Assembly (NCBI RefSeq): GCF_018437505.1
Contig: NZ_CP072467.1
Location: 558,001 to 622,000 of the forward strand
DNA length: 64,000 nt
DNA from: Spiractinospora alimapuensis
GTDB taxonomy: Bacteria; Actinomycetota; Actinomycetes; Streptosporangiales; Streptosporangiaceae
Direction: 5' to 3'
This document shows, in pieces, positions 19,377-27,113 of the stretch. Under the pieces are notes generated by a model. That model searched no databases. It was not told the DNA's origin and saw nothing but the letters and a program-made list of their open reading frames with translations. Numbering within the stretch: position 1 is the first letter of the stretch; the number at the start of each line of letters is the position of its first letter. A program made the position numbers and the translations under genes.

Positions 19377-19452
19377 TCCGTCCAACCGCACCCGTGGGAA
19401 CGCGAGCCCGCGGGGTCCACACACGAACACCAACGAACGGACGACATCCGTA

Positions 19453-19962
19453 ATGTCTCGCTCATGGAGCACGCGCGCTGAGTCCAGCGCCGACATCGAC
19501 GCTATTCGCACCATCAATCTCGCGGCGTTCGACACCAGCACCGAGGCCGACCTCGTCGAGGCGCTGCGCGAGGATCCCGCCTGGATCGACGGCCTGTCCC
19601 TGGTCTCGTTCGACGAGAACGACACCCCGGTGGGCTATGCGCTCCTGACGCGGTGCCACATCGGCGCCGTGCCGGCGCTGTGCCTCGGCCCGTGTGCCGT
19701 GTTGCCGGAGTACCAGCGTGGCGGCGCGGGCTCGGCGGCCATCCGGGCGGCCCTGGCCGCCGCGCGGAACGCCGGGGAACGCTTCGTCACCGTCCTGGGG
19801 CACCCGACCTACTACCCCAGGTTCGGCTTCGGCCGGGCGTCGGAGCACGGCATCGGCCTGGACATCGACGTCCCCGACGAGGCGCTGATGGCGCTCTCGC
19901 TGGATCCGGCCGAGCCACTGCCCGCGGGCACCATCCGCTACGCGCCGCCGTTCGGGATCTGA
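19453..19962 (+). CDS. GNAT family N-acetyltransferase (YhbS-like)
   Basis: The fold follows the N-acetyltransferase pattern: DIDAIRTINLAAF at the start, GYALLTRCHIG in beta-4, ALCLGPCAVLPEYQRGGAGSAAI as the acetyl-CoA-binding motif A (Q/R-x-x-G-x-G), and FVTVLGHPTYYPRFGFGRAS, which is characteristic of the YhbS/COG3153 group. It transfers acetyl from acetyl-CoA to an unknown amine. Length (169 residues) is normal. It ends before a strong hairpin at 19989. Confidence 0.87.
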   Translation: MSRSWSTRAESSADIDAIRTINLAAFDTSTEADLVEALREDPAWIDGLSLVSFDENDTPVGYALLTRCHIGAVPALCLGPCAVLPEYQRGGAGSAAIRAALAAARNAGERFVTVLGHPTYYPRFGFGRASEHGIGLDIDVPDEALMALSLDPAEPLPAGTIRYAPPFGI

Positions 19963-19988
19963 CCCCGTAACGCCGGCTCGGATCAAGG

Positions 19989-20029
19989 CCGGGCGCCCCT
20001 GTCCCCTCCACGGGGACGGCGGCGCCCGG
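19989..20029 (+). terminator. Hairpin after GNAT gene
   Basis: CCGGGCGCC pairs with GGCGCCCGG, and inside them GTCCCC pairs with GGGGAC, giving a long stem 26 bases after the stop codon. Confidence 0.65.
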
Positions 20030-20108
20030 CGCCGAAGATGAGGACGTGGTGGCGGGGCGAGATGGGCCCCGCCACCCGACCGAGAGGCCGGACGATAGGG
20101 TCGGTCGC

Positions 20109-20837
20109 ATGCCTGTGGCGACCGAATCCCATGTGGTGCTCGTTCCCGGCAACTTCGTGGGGCCCGGCATCTGGCGTGAGGTGGTGGACCGGCTCGGGGT
20201 ACACGGCGTCTCCGTGACGGTGGTCCGGCTGCCCAGCTCCACTGTTGTCGACGGCGCCCCGGGCGGCGACCTCCACGACGACGCCGCGCGCGTACGGGCG
20301 ATCCTCGACGAGATGGATGGCCGCGTCGTGCTCTGTGGCCATTCCTACGGTGGCGCGGTGATCACCGAGGCCGCGGCTGGGCCGCATCCCGCGGTCGAGC
20401 ACCTCGTGTACGTCACCGGCGCCATGCCCGACGTGGGCGAGAGCCTCGCCGCCCTCGCCCCGGCCGCCCCCGCGGACGACACGGCCGGGGAGTCCGTGCG
20501 GTTCCGCGCCGACGGGATGATCGAGCTCCTCCCCGACTCCGCGCGGGAGGCACTGTTCCACGACTGCGACCCGCGTCGGCGTGAGGAGGCCGTCGCCCAA
20601 CTGGTCCCCTCCAACCCGGTGGTGGGAGGCCAGGCCGTACGGGGTGCGGCGTGGCGCGAGATCCCCACCACGTTCGTCCGAGGGGAGGTCGACCGGATGC
20701 CGGAACTCGTGTCGGCGTCAGTTCACCGTCCGTCGTTGGTCGAGGTCCATATTGACGCGGGGCACTGCCCCAACTGGACCCGGGCGGAGCAGGTCACCGA
20801 CGTCGTGCTGGGTCGAACACCTCCACACGGCCCGTGA
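20109..20837 (+). CDS. Alpha/beta hydrolase (EstC/salicylate-esterase-like)
   Basis: The protein starts SHVVLVPGNFVGPGIW, with an oxyanion-hole segment typical of this subfamily, followed by the nucleophile elbow CGHSYGG. An acidic residue is available in TFVRGEVDRMP and the catalytic His in HIDAGHCP near the end. At 242 residues it fits the HNL/salicylate-esterase group. The ester or amide substrate is unknown. ATG 20109 was chosen over an upstream start that overlaps the terminator region. It converges on uppP with 34 bases between. Confidence 0.82.
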   Translation: MPVATESHVVLVPGNFVGPGIWREVVDRLGVHGVSVTVVRLPSSTVVDGAPGGDLHDDAARVRAILDEMDGRVVLCGHSYGGAVITEAAAGPHPAVEHLVYVTGAMPDVGESLAALAPAAPADDTAGESVRFRADGMIELLPDSAREALFHDCDPRRREEAVAQLVPSNPVVGGQAVRGAAWREIPTTFVRGEVDRMPELVSASVHRPSLVEVHIDAGHCPNWTRAEQVTDVVLGRTPPHGP

Positions 20838-20871
20838 CCGCCGAAGCGGGTGCGCGGAGCTGGCGGCGTCC

Positions 20872-22011
20872 TCAGTCCTGCGGTTGGTAAGGCTCGGGTT
20901 CGTAGCTCTCCCCCGTGACCGGGTTCGTCGCCAGGCCGGTGGACTCGTCGTAGTCCACGTCCATGCCGAGGTTCGGGTCGTGATAGAGGCCGGTGTCGGG
21001 GTTGCGGGGCAGTCCCACCTCGGGATCGATCTCCCAGCCGGTGACCGGGTCGACGCTCGGACTGGGATCCGCGGACGGGGTGGGCGTGGGCTCCGGGGAG
21101 CTCTCGGCGCTGGACTCGGGGGTCGGCTCCTCGTCGGGCTCCTCCTGCGCCGTGGCGACGTCGCTGCGGGACTGCTGGGACTCCGCACCCCCCTGCGGGT
21201 CCAGGGCGCCCCAGCTCACCAACGCCAGGATGAGAATGCCGAGGCCCACCCGGTAGTACACGAACGGCATGAAGCTGTGGGTGGAGATGAACCGCATCAG
21301 CCACGCGATGACGACGAAACCGACCACCCCGGCGATCAGTGTCCCGACGATGGTGGCGGCCCAGCCGGCGTACTCGTTCTCCCCGATGTCGGTGAGCTTG
21401 TACAGGCCCGACCCGAACACCGCGGGGATCGCGAGCAGGAACGCGTACTCGGCGGCGTCCTTGCGCTTGAAGCCGAGGAACATCCCGCCAGTGATGGTTC
21501 CGCCTGATCGCGACACCCCGGGGATGAGCGCGAGCGCCTGGAAGAGCCCGAAGCTGAGACCGCGCGGGACGTTCAGGTCCTCCAGCTCGCGGTGCTTGCG
21601 GGCGAAACGGTCCGCGATGCCGAGGATGACACCGAAGATGATGAGGTTGAGCGCGACCAGGCGCAGGTCCCGGAAGACGCTGTCGATCTGGTCCTCGAGC
21701 AACAGTCCCAGGACCACGATGGGGATGGTGCCGATGATGACGTACCACCCCATGCGGGCGTTGATGTCGCCACGCAGGTCCCGATTGACCAGGGACCGGG
21801 TCCACGTGGAGATGATGGCCCAGATCCGCTGTCGGAAGTAGATCACGACGGCGAGTTCGGTGCCGATCTGGCTGACGGCGGTGAACGCCGCGCCGGGATC
21901 CGGCCAGCCGAACAGCGCCGAGACCACACGCAGGTGCCCGCTGGAGGAGATGGGAAGGAACTCGGTCAGCCCCTGCACCAAGCCGAGGATGACCGCTTCG
22001 AATAAGGACAT
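20872..22011 (-). CDS. uppP: Undecaprenyl-diphosphatase UppP (BacA) with long acidic C-terminal tail
   Basis: The catalytic segments are intact: LVQGLTEFLPISSSGHL near residue 11 and ALIPGVSRSGGTITGG near residue 160. About eight transmembrane helices end near residue 280. The enzyme recycles undecaprenyl diphosphate for cell-wall synthesis and gives bacitracin tolerance. Unusual is a further stretch of about 100 residues, rich in Pro, Glu and Ser, ending in repeated (D/N)P-x-TG units (VDPVTGW, RNPDTGL, DESTGL, NPVTGE). Ordinary UppP proteins end near residue 270-280. An inverted repeat lies in the upstream promoter. Confidence 0.93.
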   Translation of the reverse strand: MSLFEAVILGLVQGLTEFLPISSSGHLRVVSALFGWPDPGAAFTAVSQIGTELAVVIYFRQRIWAIISTWTRSLVNRDLRGDINARMGWYVIIGTIPIVVLGLLLEDQIDSVFRDLRLVALNLIIFGVILGIADRFARKHRELEDLNVPRGLSFGLFQALALIPGVSRSGGTITGGMFLGFKRKDAAEYAFLLAIPAVFGSGLYKLTDIGENEYAGWAATIVGTLIAGVVGFVVIAWLMRFISTHSFMPFVYYRVGLGILILALVSWGALDPQGGAESQQSRSDVATAQEEPDEEPTPESSAESSPEPTPTPSADPSPSVDPVTGWEIDPEVGLPRNPDTGLYHDPNLGMDVDYDESTGLATNPVTGESYEPEPYQPQD

Positions 22012-22040
22012 GGTTGAGGAGCCGCTCCAGGGTGATCGTC

Positions 22041-22073
22041 CTTGACGACCGGTTTAGGGCATACGTCGTCAAG
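22041..22073. promoter_or_regulatory. Inverted repeat CTTGACGAC-N15-GTCGTCAAG upstream of uppP
   Basis: Nine-base perfect arms lie 29-62 bases before the uppP start, where promoter or operator elements are expected. No -35/-10 pair stands out, so its role is open. The rest of 22012-22236 shows no gene. Confidence 0.45.
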
Positions 22074-22236
22074 CACTGTGGCGGCGCGGTGCCACCCGAC
22101 AGGCCGCCACCTCCGCCTAGCAAAACCCACGCCGGGTACGGCCAGATTAACGGACGGTGGACGCCGCGCGTTCACCGTGCCAACACACCGGTCGCCGGTC
22201 GAGCCCCACCGTGTCTCTCCTGGGCACGGCCGCCTG

Positions 22237-22842
22237 CTACTCGGTTCGCCGCTCCGCCGCGCGGGCCGCCCGCTCCACCGCGTCGTAGTGTTCCCGCCAC
22301 TGCTCACCCTCCAGCGGCGGGATGTTGTCGTTGTCCGGGCGGAGCCCGACCGAACCGTCCAGCATTTCCCTGAGGATGTCGGCGTGCCCCGCGTGGCGAT
22401 GGAACTCCGCGATCAGGTGCGTCAGGATCGTGTGCAGCGTGACCTGCCGTCGTTCGGCGGGCCACCACGTCACCTCGCCGGGTGTTTCGAGGTCAAGCGC
22501 GTCGATGGTGGCGTCGCCGTGGGCGTGCACGTCGGCGGAGAACTCGAGCACCCACGCCCGGGACTCCTCCGCCGGGACCCACATGTCGACGTTGGGGTCG
22601 GTGGCGCTCTGGGGATCCAGTACCCAGGACGGGCCCTTGGTGTAAGGGCGGCCGAACACCTCGCCGAGGTACCCCGCCTCCACGCCGGCGAGGTGTTTCA
22701 CCAGGCCGAGGAGGTTGGTGCCGCTCGGGGTGAGGGGGCGGCGGACGTCGTACTCCGACAGGTCGGCGACCTTCCACGCCATGGTGTCGCGCGCGGTCTG
22801 GAGGTACTTGTGCAACACGGCCTTGGCGCCTGGTTCGCTCAT
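22237..22842 (-). CDS. DinB / DUF664 family protein
   Basis: The N terminus has YLQTARDTMAWKVADLSEYDVRRPLTPSGTNLLGLVKHLAGVEAGYL, of which the LLGLVKHLAG-E segment is the metal-site helix of DinB-like four-helix proteins. TLHTILTHLIAEFHRHAGHADILRE supplies the second His-rich helix. Actinobacterial members include mycothiol-dependent enzymes, but many are uncharacterised. ATG 22842 starts MSEPGAKAV. The longer frame adds 22 unconserved residues. It is 82 bases from the ECF41 sigma gene in the same orientation. Confidence 0.8.
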   Translation of the reverse strand: MSEPGAKAVLHKYLQTARDTMAWKVADLSEYDVRRPLTPSGTNLLGLVKHLAGVEAGYLGEVFGRPYTKGPSWVLDPQSATDPNVDMWVPAEESRAWVLEFSADVHAHGDATIDALDLETPGEVTWWPAERRQVTLHTILTHLIAEFHRHAGHADILREMLDGSVGLRPDNDNIPPLEGEQWREHYDAVERAARAAERRTE

Positions 22843-22924
22843 GGCCCACAGACTCCCACTCGGAGGTGGGCGACGCCAGTGGATTCTCACGGCGGGACGC
22901 GGCCGCACCCGGACGCCATCGGGG

Positions 22925-23806
22925 TCATTTGTCCAGCATGGTCACGTCCAGGTCCTTGAGTCGGTCCGGATCGTAGAGGATGTCCAGGGCGGCGATCCTG
23001 CCCTCGACGACGGTGAACCCGAGGACCGACAAGACGGTGCCGCCGGGGATGGCCACGACGCCGGCCGTGCCGTTGACGAGAGCGGGACGCGCGAACGGAG
23101 CGAGGCGTCGCGCCAGCGCCGCGCGTCGCGCGACCTCGTGAGCACCGCGCACCGTCATCGTGGCACGGCTGCGCCGCGCGCCGCCGTCGGCGCGGAGCAC
23201 GACGTCCGGGTGCAGCACGGCGACCAAGGCGTCGAAGTCACCGTTCCTGGAGGCCGCCAGGAACGCGTCCACCACCTCGCGTTGCTGCGCGAGGTCGGGG
23301 TCCGGAGCCGGAGCCTCCCCCCGCACCCGGCGCCGCGCGCGACTGGCGAGTTGCCGGGCCGCGGCCGGGGACCGTTCGATCATCGGGGCGATTTCGTCGA
23401 AGGGTACGGCGAACACGTCATGCAGCACGAACGCCAACCGTTCCGCGGGCGTGAGCGAGTCCAGCACGACCAACAGGGCGAGGCCGACCGAGTCGGCGAC
23501 GATCGCCTCGTCCTCCGGACCGCTCCCCTCCGGGGTGATGATCGGGTCGGGAAGACGCGGATCGAGCGGCTGCTCACGGCGGCGGTTCCGGGAACGCAGC
23601 ATGTTGAGGCTTACCCGCGCCACCACCGTCGTCAGCCAGGCGCCCACGTTCTCCACGTCGGCGGCCCCGGCGCGGCTGACCCGCAGCCAGGCTTCCTGCA
23701 CCGCGTCCTCCGACTCGCTCACGGATCCGAGCATTTGGTAGGCAACGCCGCGCAACCGGGAACGATGGTCTTGGAAGCGTTCGGACAACCAGTCACGCTC
23801 GTCCAT
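22925..23806 (-). CDS. ECF41-group RNA polymerase sigma factor with SnoaL-like C-terminal domain
   Basis: Region 2 is SRLRGVAYQMLGSVSESEDAVQEAWLR, followed by the ECF41-type VENVGAWLTTVVARVSLNMLRSR. Region 4 is LTPAERLAFVLHDVFAVPFDEIAPMIERSPAAARQLASRAR. A C-terminal NTF2/SnoaL domain of about 110 residues replaces a separate anti-sigma factor, as is known for ECF41, and acts as a built-in regulator. It diverges from an NAD(P)-binding oxidoreductase gene, the common partner arrangement. The intergenic region contains TGTCAC repeats. Confidence 0.9.
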   Translation of the reverse strand: MDERDWLSERFQDHRSRLRGVAYQMLGSVSESEDAVQEAWLRVSRAGAADVENVGAWLTTVVARVSLNMLRSRNRRREQPLDPRLPDPIITPEGSGPEDEAIVADSVGLALLVVLDSLTPAERLAFVLHDVFAVPFDEIAPMIERSPAAARQLASRARRRVRGEAPAPDPDLAQQREVVDAFLAASRNGDFDALVAVLHPDVVLRADGGARRSRATMTVRGAHEVARRAALARRLAPFARPALVNGTAGVVAIPGGTVLSVLGFTVVEGRIAALDILYDPDRLKDLDVTMLDK

Positions 23807-23807
23807 C

Positions 23808-23870
23808 TGTCACGTTCCTTCCGCGCGGGGTGTCACCCATGACGACACCACGGATTCGCGGAACGTGACA
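23808..23870. promoter_or_regulatory. Candidate ECF41 promoter region with TGTCACGTTCC inverted repeat
   Basis: TGTCACGTTCC at 23808-23818 is repeated in inverse at 23860-23870. From memory, ECF41 promoters read TGTCACA-N16-CGTC. On the + strand TGTCACG-N16-TGTC (23808-23834) comes close. On the - strand TGTCACG is followed by CGTC with a 19-base spacer, which is longer than expected. Confidence 0.5.
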
Positions 23871-23921
23871 CGGTCGGCCGCACCAGGTGTGGCACCAGCT
23901 CCATGGAGGAGGTCAGAATCC

Positions 23922-24692
23922 ATGTCATCCACCATTCTGGTCACCGGTGGCACCGGCGTGTTGGGGAGCCACGTCGTGCCGCTGCTGCGCGGGGAGGGGC
24001 GGCCGGTCCGTGTGCTGAGCCGACGCCAGCACCCCGGGGAGGACGGCGTCGAGTACGTGACCGGCGACTTGCTCAACGACGAGGGAACGACCGCCGCCGT
24101 CTCGGGGGTCGAGACCATCCTGCACCTGGCGGGCGGCCCCAAGGGCGACGACGTGGCCACGCGGAACCTCGTGCGGGCGGCGGAGAAGGAGGGGGTCGCT
24201 CATCTGGTGTACATATCGGTGATCGCGGTGGATCGGATACCCCTCGGGTACTACCGGTCCAAGCTGGCGTCGGAACGCGTCATCGTTGAGTCGCGGGTGC
24301 CGTGGACAACGCTGCGGGCGGCGCAGTTCCACGACCTCGTCCTAAAGGTGCTGGACGCGGCGGCGAAGCTGCCCCTGATCCCGGCGCCCGCGGGGATCAG
24401 GCTGCAGCCCGTCGACTCCGGCGAGGTCGCGGCTCGCCTCGTGGCGCTCGCGGCGGCGGGTCCGGCGGGGCTGGCGACGGATCTCGCTGGGCCGAGCGTT
24501 CGCGGCCTCCCCGAACTGATTCGCTCCTACCTCGAGGCGAAGGATCAGCGCCGCCGCACCATGCCGCTGCCGATCCCCGGGCGGTTGGGGCGCCTGTACC
24601 GCGAAGGAGAGAACCTGTCGCTCCAGGACGTCGACACGGGCGAGCGCACGTGGGAGAGCTTCCTCGGCCAGCGGGTCACCGCCCTTCGGTGA
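23922..24692 (+). CDS. NAD(P)-binding oxidoreductase (atypical SDR), ECF41 partner
   Basis: The start STILVTGGTGVLGSHVVPLLRGEG is an atypical-SDR Rossmann motif. LVYISVIAVDRIPLGYYRSKLASE has the YYRSK active-site pair. The C-terminal part (QPVDSGEVAARLV) fits the NmrA-like group. The ATG at 23922 has a very strong GGAGGAGGT. This class of gene is a frequent neighbour and target of ECF41 sigma factors. Its 3' end overlaps the convergent methyltransferase frame by 148 bases. Confidence 0.85.
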   Translation: MSSTILVTGGTGVLGSHVVPLLRGEGRPVRVLSRRQHPGEDGVEYVTGDLLNDEGTTAAVSGVETILHLAGGPKGDDVATRNLVRAAEKEGVAHLVYISVIAVDRIPLGYYRSKLASERVIVESRVPWTTLRAAQFHDLVLKVLDAAAKLPLIPAPAGIRLQPVDSGEVAARLVALAAAGPAGLATDLAGPSVRGLPELIRSYLEAKDQRRRTMPLPIPGRLGRLYREGENLSLQDVDTGERTWESFLGQRVTALR

Positions 24693-25411
24693 GGGGTTCG
24701 CTCCTGGGGCGGTCGGAGTACGGATTTCACGCGCGCGGTCAGCAGTTGACCACCGCCGTCGTTGGTGACCCACGGATCGGTGAGTCCCGCCTCGCGGGCG
24801 AGGTCGAGGAGTTGGTCGTCGTGGTAGAAGTGCCCCTGGCTGGCGACGGGCTCCGGCGCGGCGGGCGTGCCTCGTAGCTCGGGTGCCGTGGTGTAGACGG
24901 CGATCCGGCCGCCCGCGGCGAGGACCCGTCGTGCCTCGCGCAGCGCGGCCACGGGCGTTTCGAGGAAGAAGAGCACCACGGACATCGTCACCGCGGTGAA
25001 CGTCCCGTCGGGGAACGGCAGCCGCTCCGCGCTCGCGAGCCACACCGTGCTGCCCGGCGCTCGGTCCCGCGCGAGCCGCACCATGGCGTCGCTGTGGTCC
25101 ACGCCGGTCGCCTCGGCCCCGAGCGCGAGGACGTCCCGCAGCAACAGTCCGCCGCCGCAGCCAACGTCGAGAACGCGATCGTGGGCGCCCAGTCCGAGCG
25201 CGTCCACGATCGCGCGACGGGCGAAGTCGTGGACGTCGTCGGCCCCGTAGACGGCACGTGCCCGGTCGCCGGACGGCCGGCGGGCGACCCGGTCGGTCAC
25301 CCATCCCTCGAACGCGTCGTCGGGTAGACCACTGGCCTCCCAGGCGGCGCGATCCTGGGCCTCGAGGCCCAGGTCATTGAGGATCCACTCTCGTTCCCTC
25401 GAACTACCCAT
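24545..25411 (-). CDS. Class I SAM-dependent methyltransferase with readthrough C-terminal tail
   Basis: The SAM-binding motif LDVGCGGGLLLRDVLALG, the acidic VDHSD, SAERLPFPDGTF and VLAAGGRIAVYT show a UbiE/Methyltransf_11-type enzyme. The fold ends near residue 230 with GGGQLLTARVKSVL. The last about 55 residues are arginine/serine-rich and lie antisense to the 3' end of the convergent oxidoreductase gene, so they look like accidental readthrough after loss of a stop codon. Substrate unknown. Confidence 0.78.
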   Translation of the reverse strand: MGSSREREWILNDLGLEAQDRAAWEASGLPDDAFEGWVTDRVARRPSGDRARAVYGADDVHDFARRAIVDALGLGAHDRVLDVGCGGGLLLRDVLALGAEATGVDHSDAMVRLARDRAPGSTVWLASAERLPFPDGTFTAVTMSVVLFFLETPVAALREARRVLAAGGRIAVYTTAPELRGTPAAPEPVASQGHFYHDDQLLDLAREAGLTDPWVTNDGGGQLLTARVKSVLRPPQERTPHRRAVTRWPRKLSHVRSPVSTSWSDRFSPSRYRRPNRPGIGSGMVRRR

Positions 25412-25451
25412 GGTTTCACGTGTATCACAGGTAGTGATCTCACGATCGTGG

Positions 25452-26009
25452 TCAGGAGTCCTTCATGCCAACGTGCGACGGGCGACGTTCGCCGAGTTCG
25501 TCGTGCAGTGAGGACACGACGGATCGCAGCAGGTCGTTCAACGCGTCCTGTCGTTCGGCTCCCAGGGCTCCCACGAGCTCGGACTCCCGTCCCAGGACCA
25601 GGTCCACGAGTCGTTCCACCTCGGCGTGTCCCTCCGCGGTGAGTTCGACGTCGACCGCACGCGCCTGGGTGGCGCTGTCGTGGCGACGCACCAGTCCGGC
25701 GTCCTCGGCGCGGGCGACGCGTTGCGAGATCGCTCCCGGTGTCACGAGGGTCCGTGTGGCGAGTTCCCGGGTCGTGAGGCGGTAGGGCGGACCGCTGCGC
25801 CGCAGCACGCCCAGCAGGTCCAGGGTCGCGGTGTCGGCGCCGGCCGCCGCGAGGACGCGGCGCCGCTCGTCGCCGAGGAGTTTCGCCGCGTGCCACAACC
25901 GGGTGACGATCCCGATGCCGCTGACGGGAGTCCCCGGGCGCTCCCGAAGCCACGCCAGGCTGATGGCGTCGATCGGGTCCGCTGGGTCGAGATCCGGGCG
26001 TTCCACCAC
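25452..26009 (-). CDS. MarR family transcriptional regulator
   Basis: The winged-helix region runs ATLDLLGVLRRSGPPYRLTTRELATRTLVTPGAISQRVARAEDAGLVRR, with the wing in RRHDSATQARAVDVELTAEG, matching MarR proteins. Flanking helices form the dimer interface. GTG start preceded by GGAGG. It is monocistronic and divergent from the small ORF/DUF1275 transcription unit, which may be its target. No clear operator palindrome was seen. The ligand is unknown. Confidence 0.87.
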   Translation of the reverse strand: MVERPDLDPADPIDAISLAWLRERPGTPVSGIGIVTRLWHAAKLLGDERRRVLAAAGADTATLDLLGVLRRSGPPYRLTTRELATRTLVTPGAISQRVARAEDAGLVRRHDSATQARAVDVELTAEGHAEVERLVDLVLGRESELVGALGAERQDALNDLLRSVVSSLHDELGERRPSHVGMKDS

Positions 26010-26204
26010 ACCTCCGTTGGGAGTCAGCCGACACGCGGGGTCGCGGTCTGAACCGTAGCCGACCGGGCGCGGCGGCGTCCCGGGAGGTGGGGGCGAAGGG
26101 GGTGCACGCGCGCGACTTGACCGAAAGGCGATGCCGATCGACTACTTCTTGTATCATGTCGATCGCATAGCGTGTCTTCGAGGTGGGAACCTGTGGAGGT
26201 AACG

Positions 26205-26321
26205 GTGATTGTCGTGACGGTGACAACGACGACCATCGACCCGTGGCCCTCCCTCGCGACACTCAACGGCTCGCTGACCCTCGGGGCCCATCCGCCCGTC
26301 GTGGCACGTGACGTCACCTGA
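26205..26321 (+). CDS. Small upstream ORF (38 aa), Val/Thr-rich N terminus
   Basis: A strong ribosome site GGAGGT lies at normal spacing from GTG 26205. The peptide begins (M)IVVTVTTTTIDPWPS and ends at TGA 26321, 24 bases before the DUF1275 ATG and in the same frame. The DUF1275 gene itself lacks a visible ribosome site. A run of Thr/Val/Ile codons recalls attenuation leader peptides, but no terminator stem is obvious. It could equally be a coupling cistron. Confidence 0.4.
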   Translation: MIVVTVTTTTIDPWPSLATLNGSLTLGAHPPVVARDVT

Positions 26322-26345
26322 CCGGCCCGCCGCGGACCCGCCCCG

Positions 26346-26993
26346 ATGCACCGACGAACCCGACTCGTCCTGGCGCTTCTCAGTGCGTGCGCGGGAGGCA
26401 TGGACATCCTGGCCCTCGTCGCGCTGGGCGGGGTGTTCACGGGCAGTGCCACCGGCGACATCATCCGCATCGGCCACGGCGTGGGGACCTGCGCCTGGCG
26501 GGTGATGGCGACCGCCGGCGTCGCACTGACCGGGTTCGCCCTGGGCGTGTGGATCTGGGCCCGGTTCCTCGGCACACCTGAGGCCGTCTCGCCCCGCGCC
26601 CTGCTCTTGGGCACGGTCGCCGAACTCCTGCTGCTGATCACCTTCGCCGTGGGGTGGGTGCTCACCGAGGGGCAGCCCAGCACCCACGGCGTCGCACCCG
26701 CGCTGCTCTTCGTGGGCGCGTTGGCGATGGGGGCGCAGAGCTCGGTGTCGATGACGCTCGGTGGGTCGACGACGTTCATGACGGGGGTCCTCGCCAACGC
26801 GATCGCCGGCCTCGCGACCAAGGCGCCGCCCCGCCGCACCCTGAGTCCGTTGATTCAGCCGGCGGCGCTGCTGGTGGGCGTCATCCTGACCACCCTCGCC
26901 TTCACCCGACGTCCCGAACTCGCGGCGCTGCTCCCACTGGGATTCGCTACGTTGGCCGTCCTGGCCGGCAGCGTCGGTCGGCGTCGGCGCTAG
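26346..26993 (+). CDS. DUF1275 (YoaK-like) family membrane protein
   Basis: About six transmembrane helices in 215 residues. The DUF1275 landmarks are GGMDILALVALGGVFTGSATGDIIRIG in the first third, ALAMGAQSSVSMTLGGSTTFMTGVLAN in the centre, and a final pair of helices before GRRRR. Members resemble sulfate-permease half-repeats in layout but their transport substrate is unknown. It is preceded closely by a small ORF with a strong ribosome site and is followed by a dispersed intergenic repeat. Confidence 0.8.
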   Translation: MHRRTRLVLALLSACAGGMDILALVALGGVFTGSATGDIIRIGHGVGTCAWRVMATAGVALTGFALGVWIWARFLGTPEAVSPRALLLGTVAELLLLITFAVGWVLTEGQPSTHGVAPALLFVGALAMGAQSSVSMTLGGSTTFMTGVLANAIAGLATKAPPRRTLSPLIQPAALLVGVILTTLAFTRRPELAALLPLGFATLAVLAGSVGRRRR

Positions 26994-27013
26994 CCAGAGA
27001 GGCCCCCAGCAGC

Positions 27014-27086
27014 ATTTCTCCACCCCCATCGGGATTACGCCACATCCAACCGGTGGGGGTGGACTTCGGCCCGCTACACAGGGGTC
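27014..27086. repeat. Dispersed intergenic repeat, copy 1
   Basis: The first 22 bases, beginning ATTTCTCCACCCCCATCGGG, are identical to those at 50641. The remainder keeps GGTGGGGG and a final CCGC-N-GGGG block at the same spacing. The internal arms TCCACCCCC and GGGGGTGGA can form a stem. Like copy 2, it lies between the ends of two convergent genes. Confidence 0.65.
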
Positions 27087-27113
27087 GACAACGCCCACCC
27101 GCACCGCGGGGCC

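Noticed and set aside
26947-27104. Short peptides shared by the two repeat copies (PDGGGE read leftward) as possible precursor peptides
   Set aside because: The similarity is explained by the identical 22-base DNA core; flanking codons and frames are not conserved.
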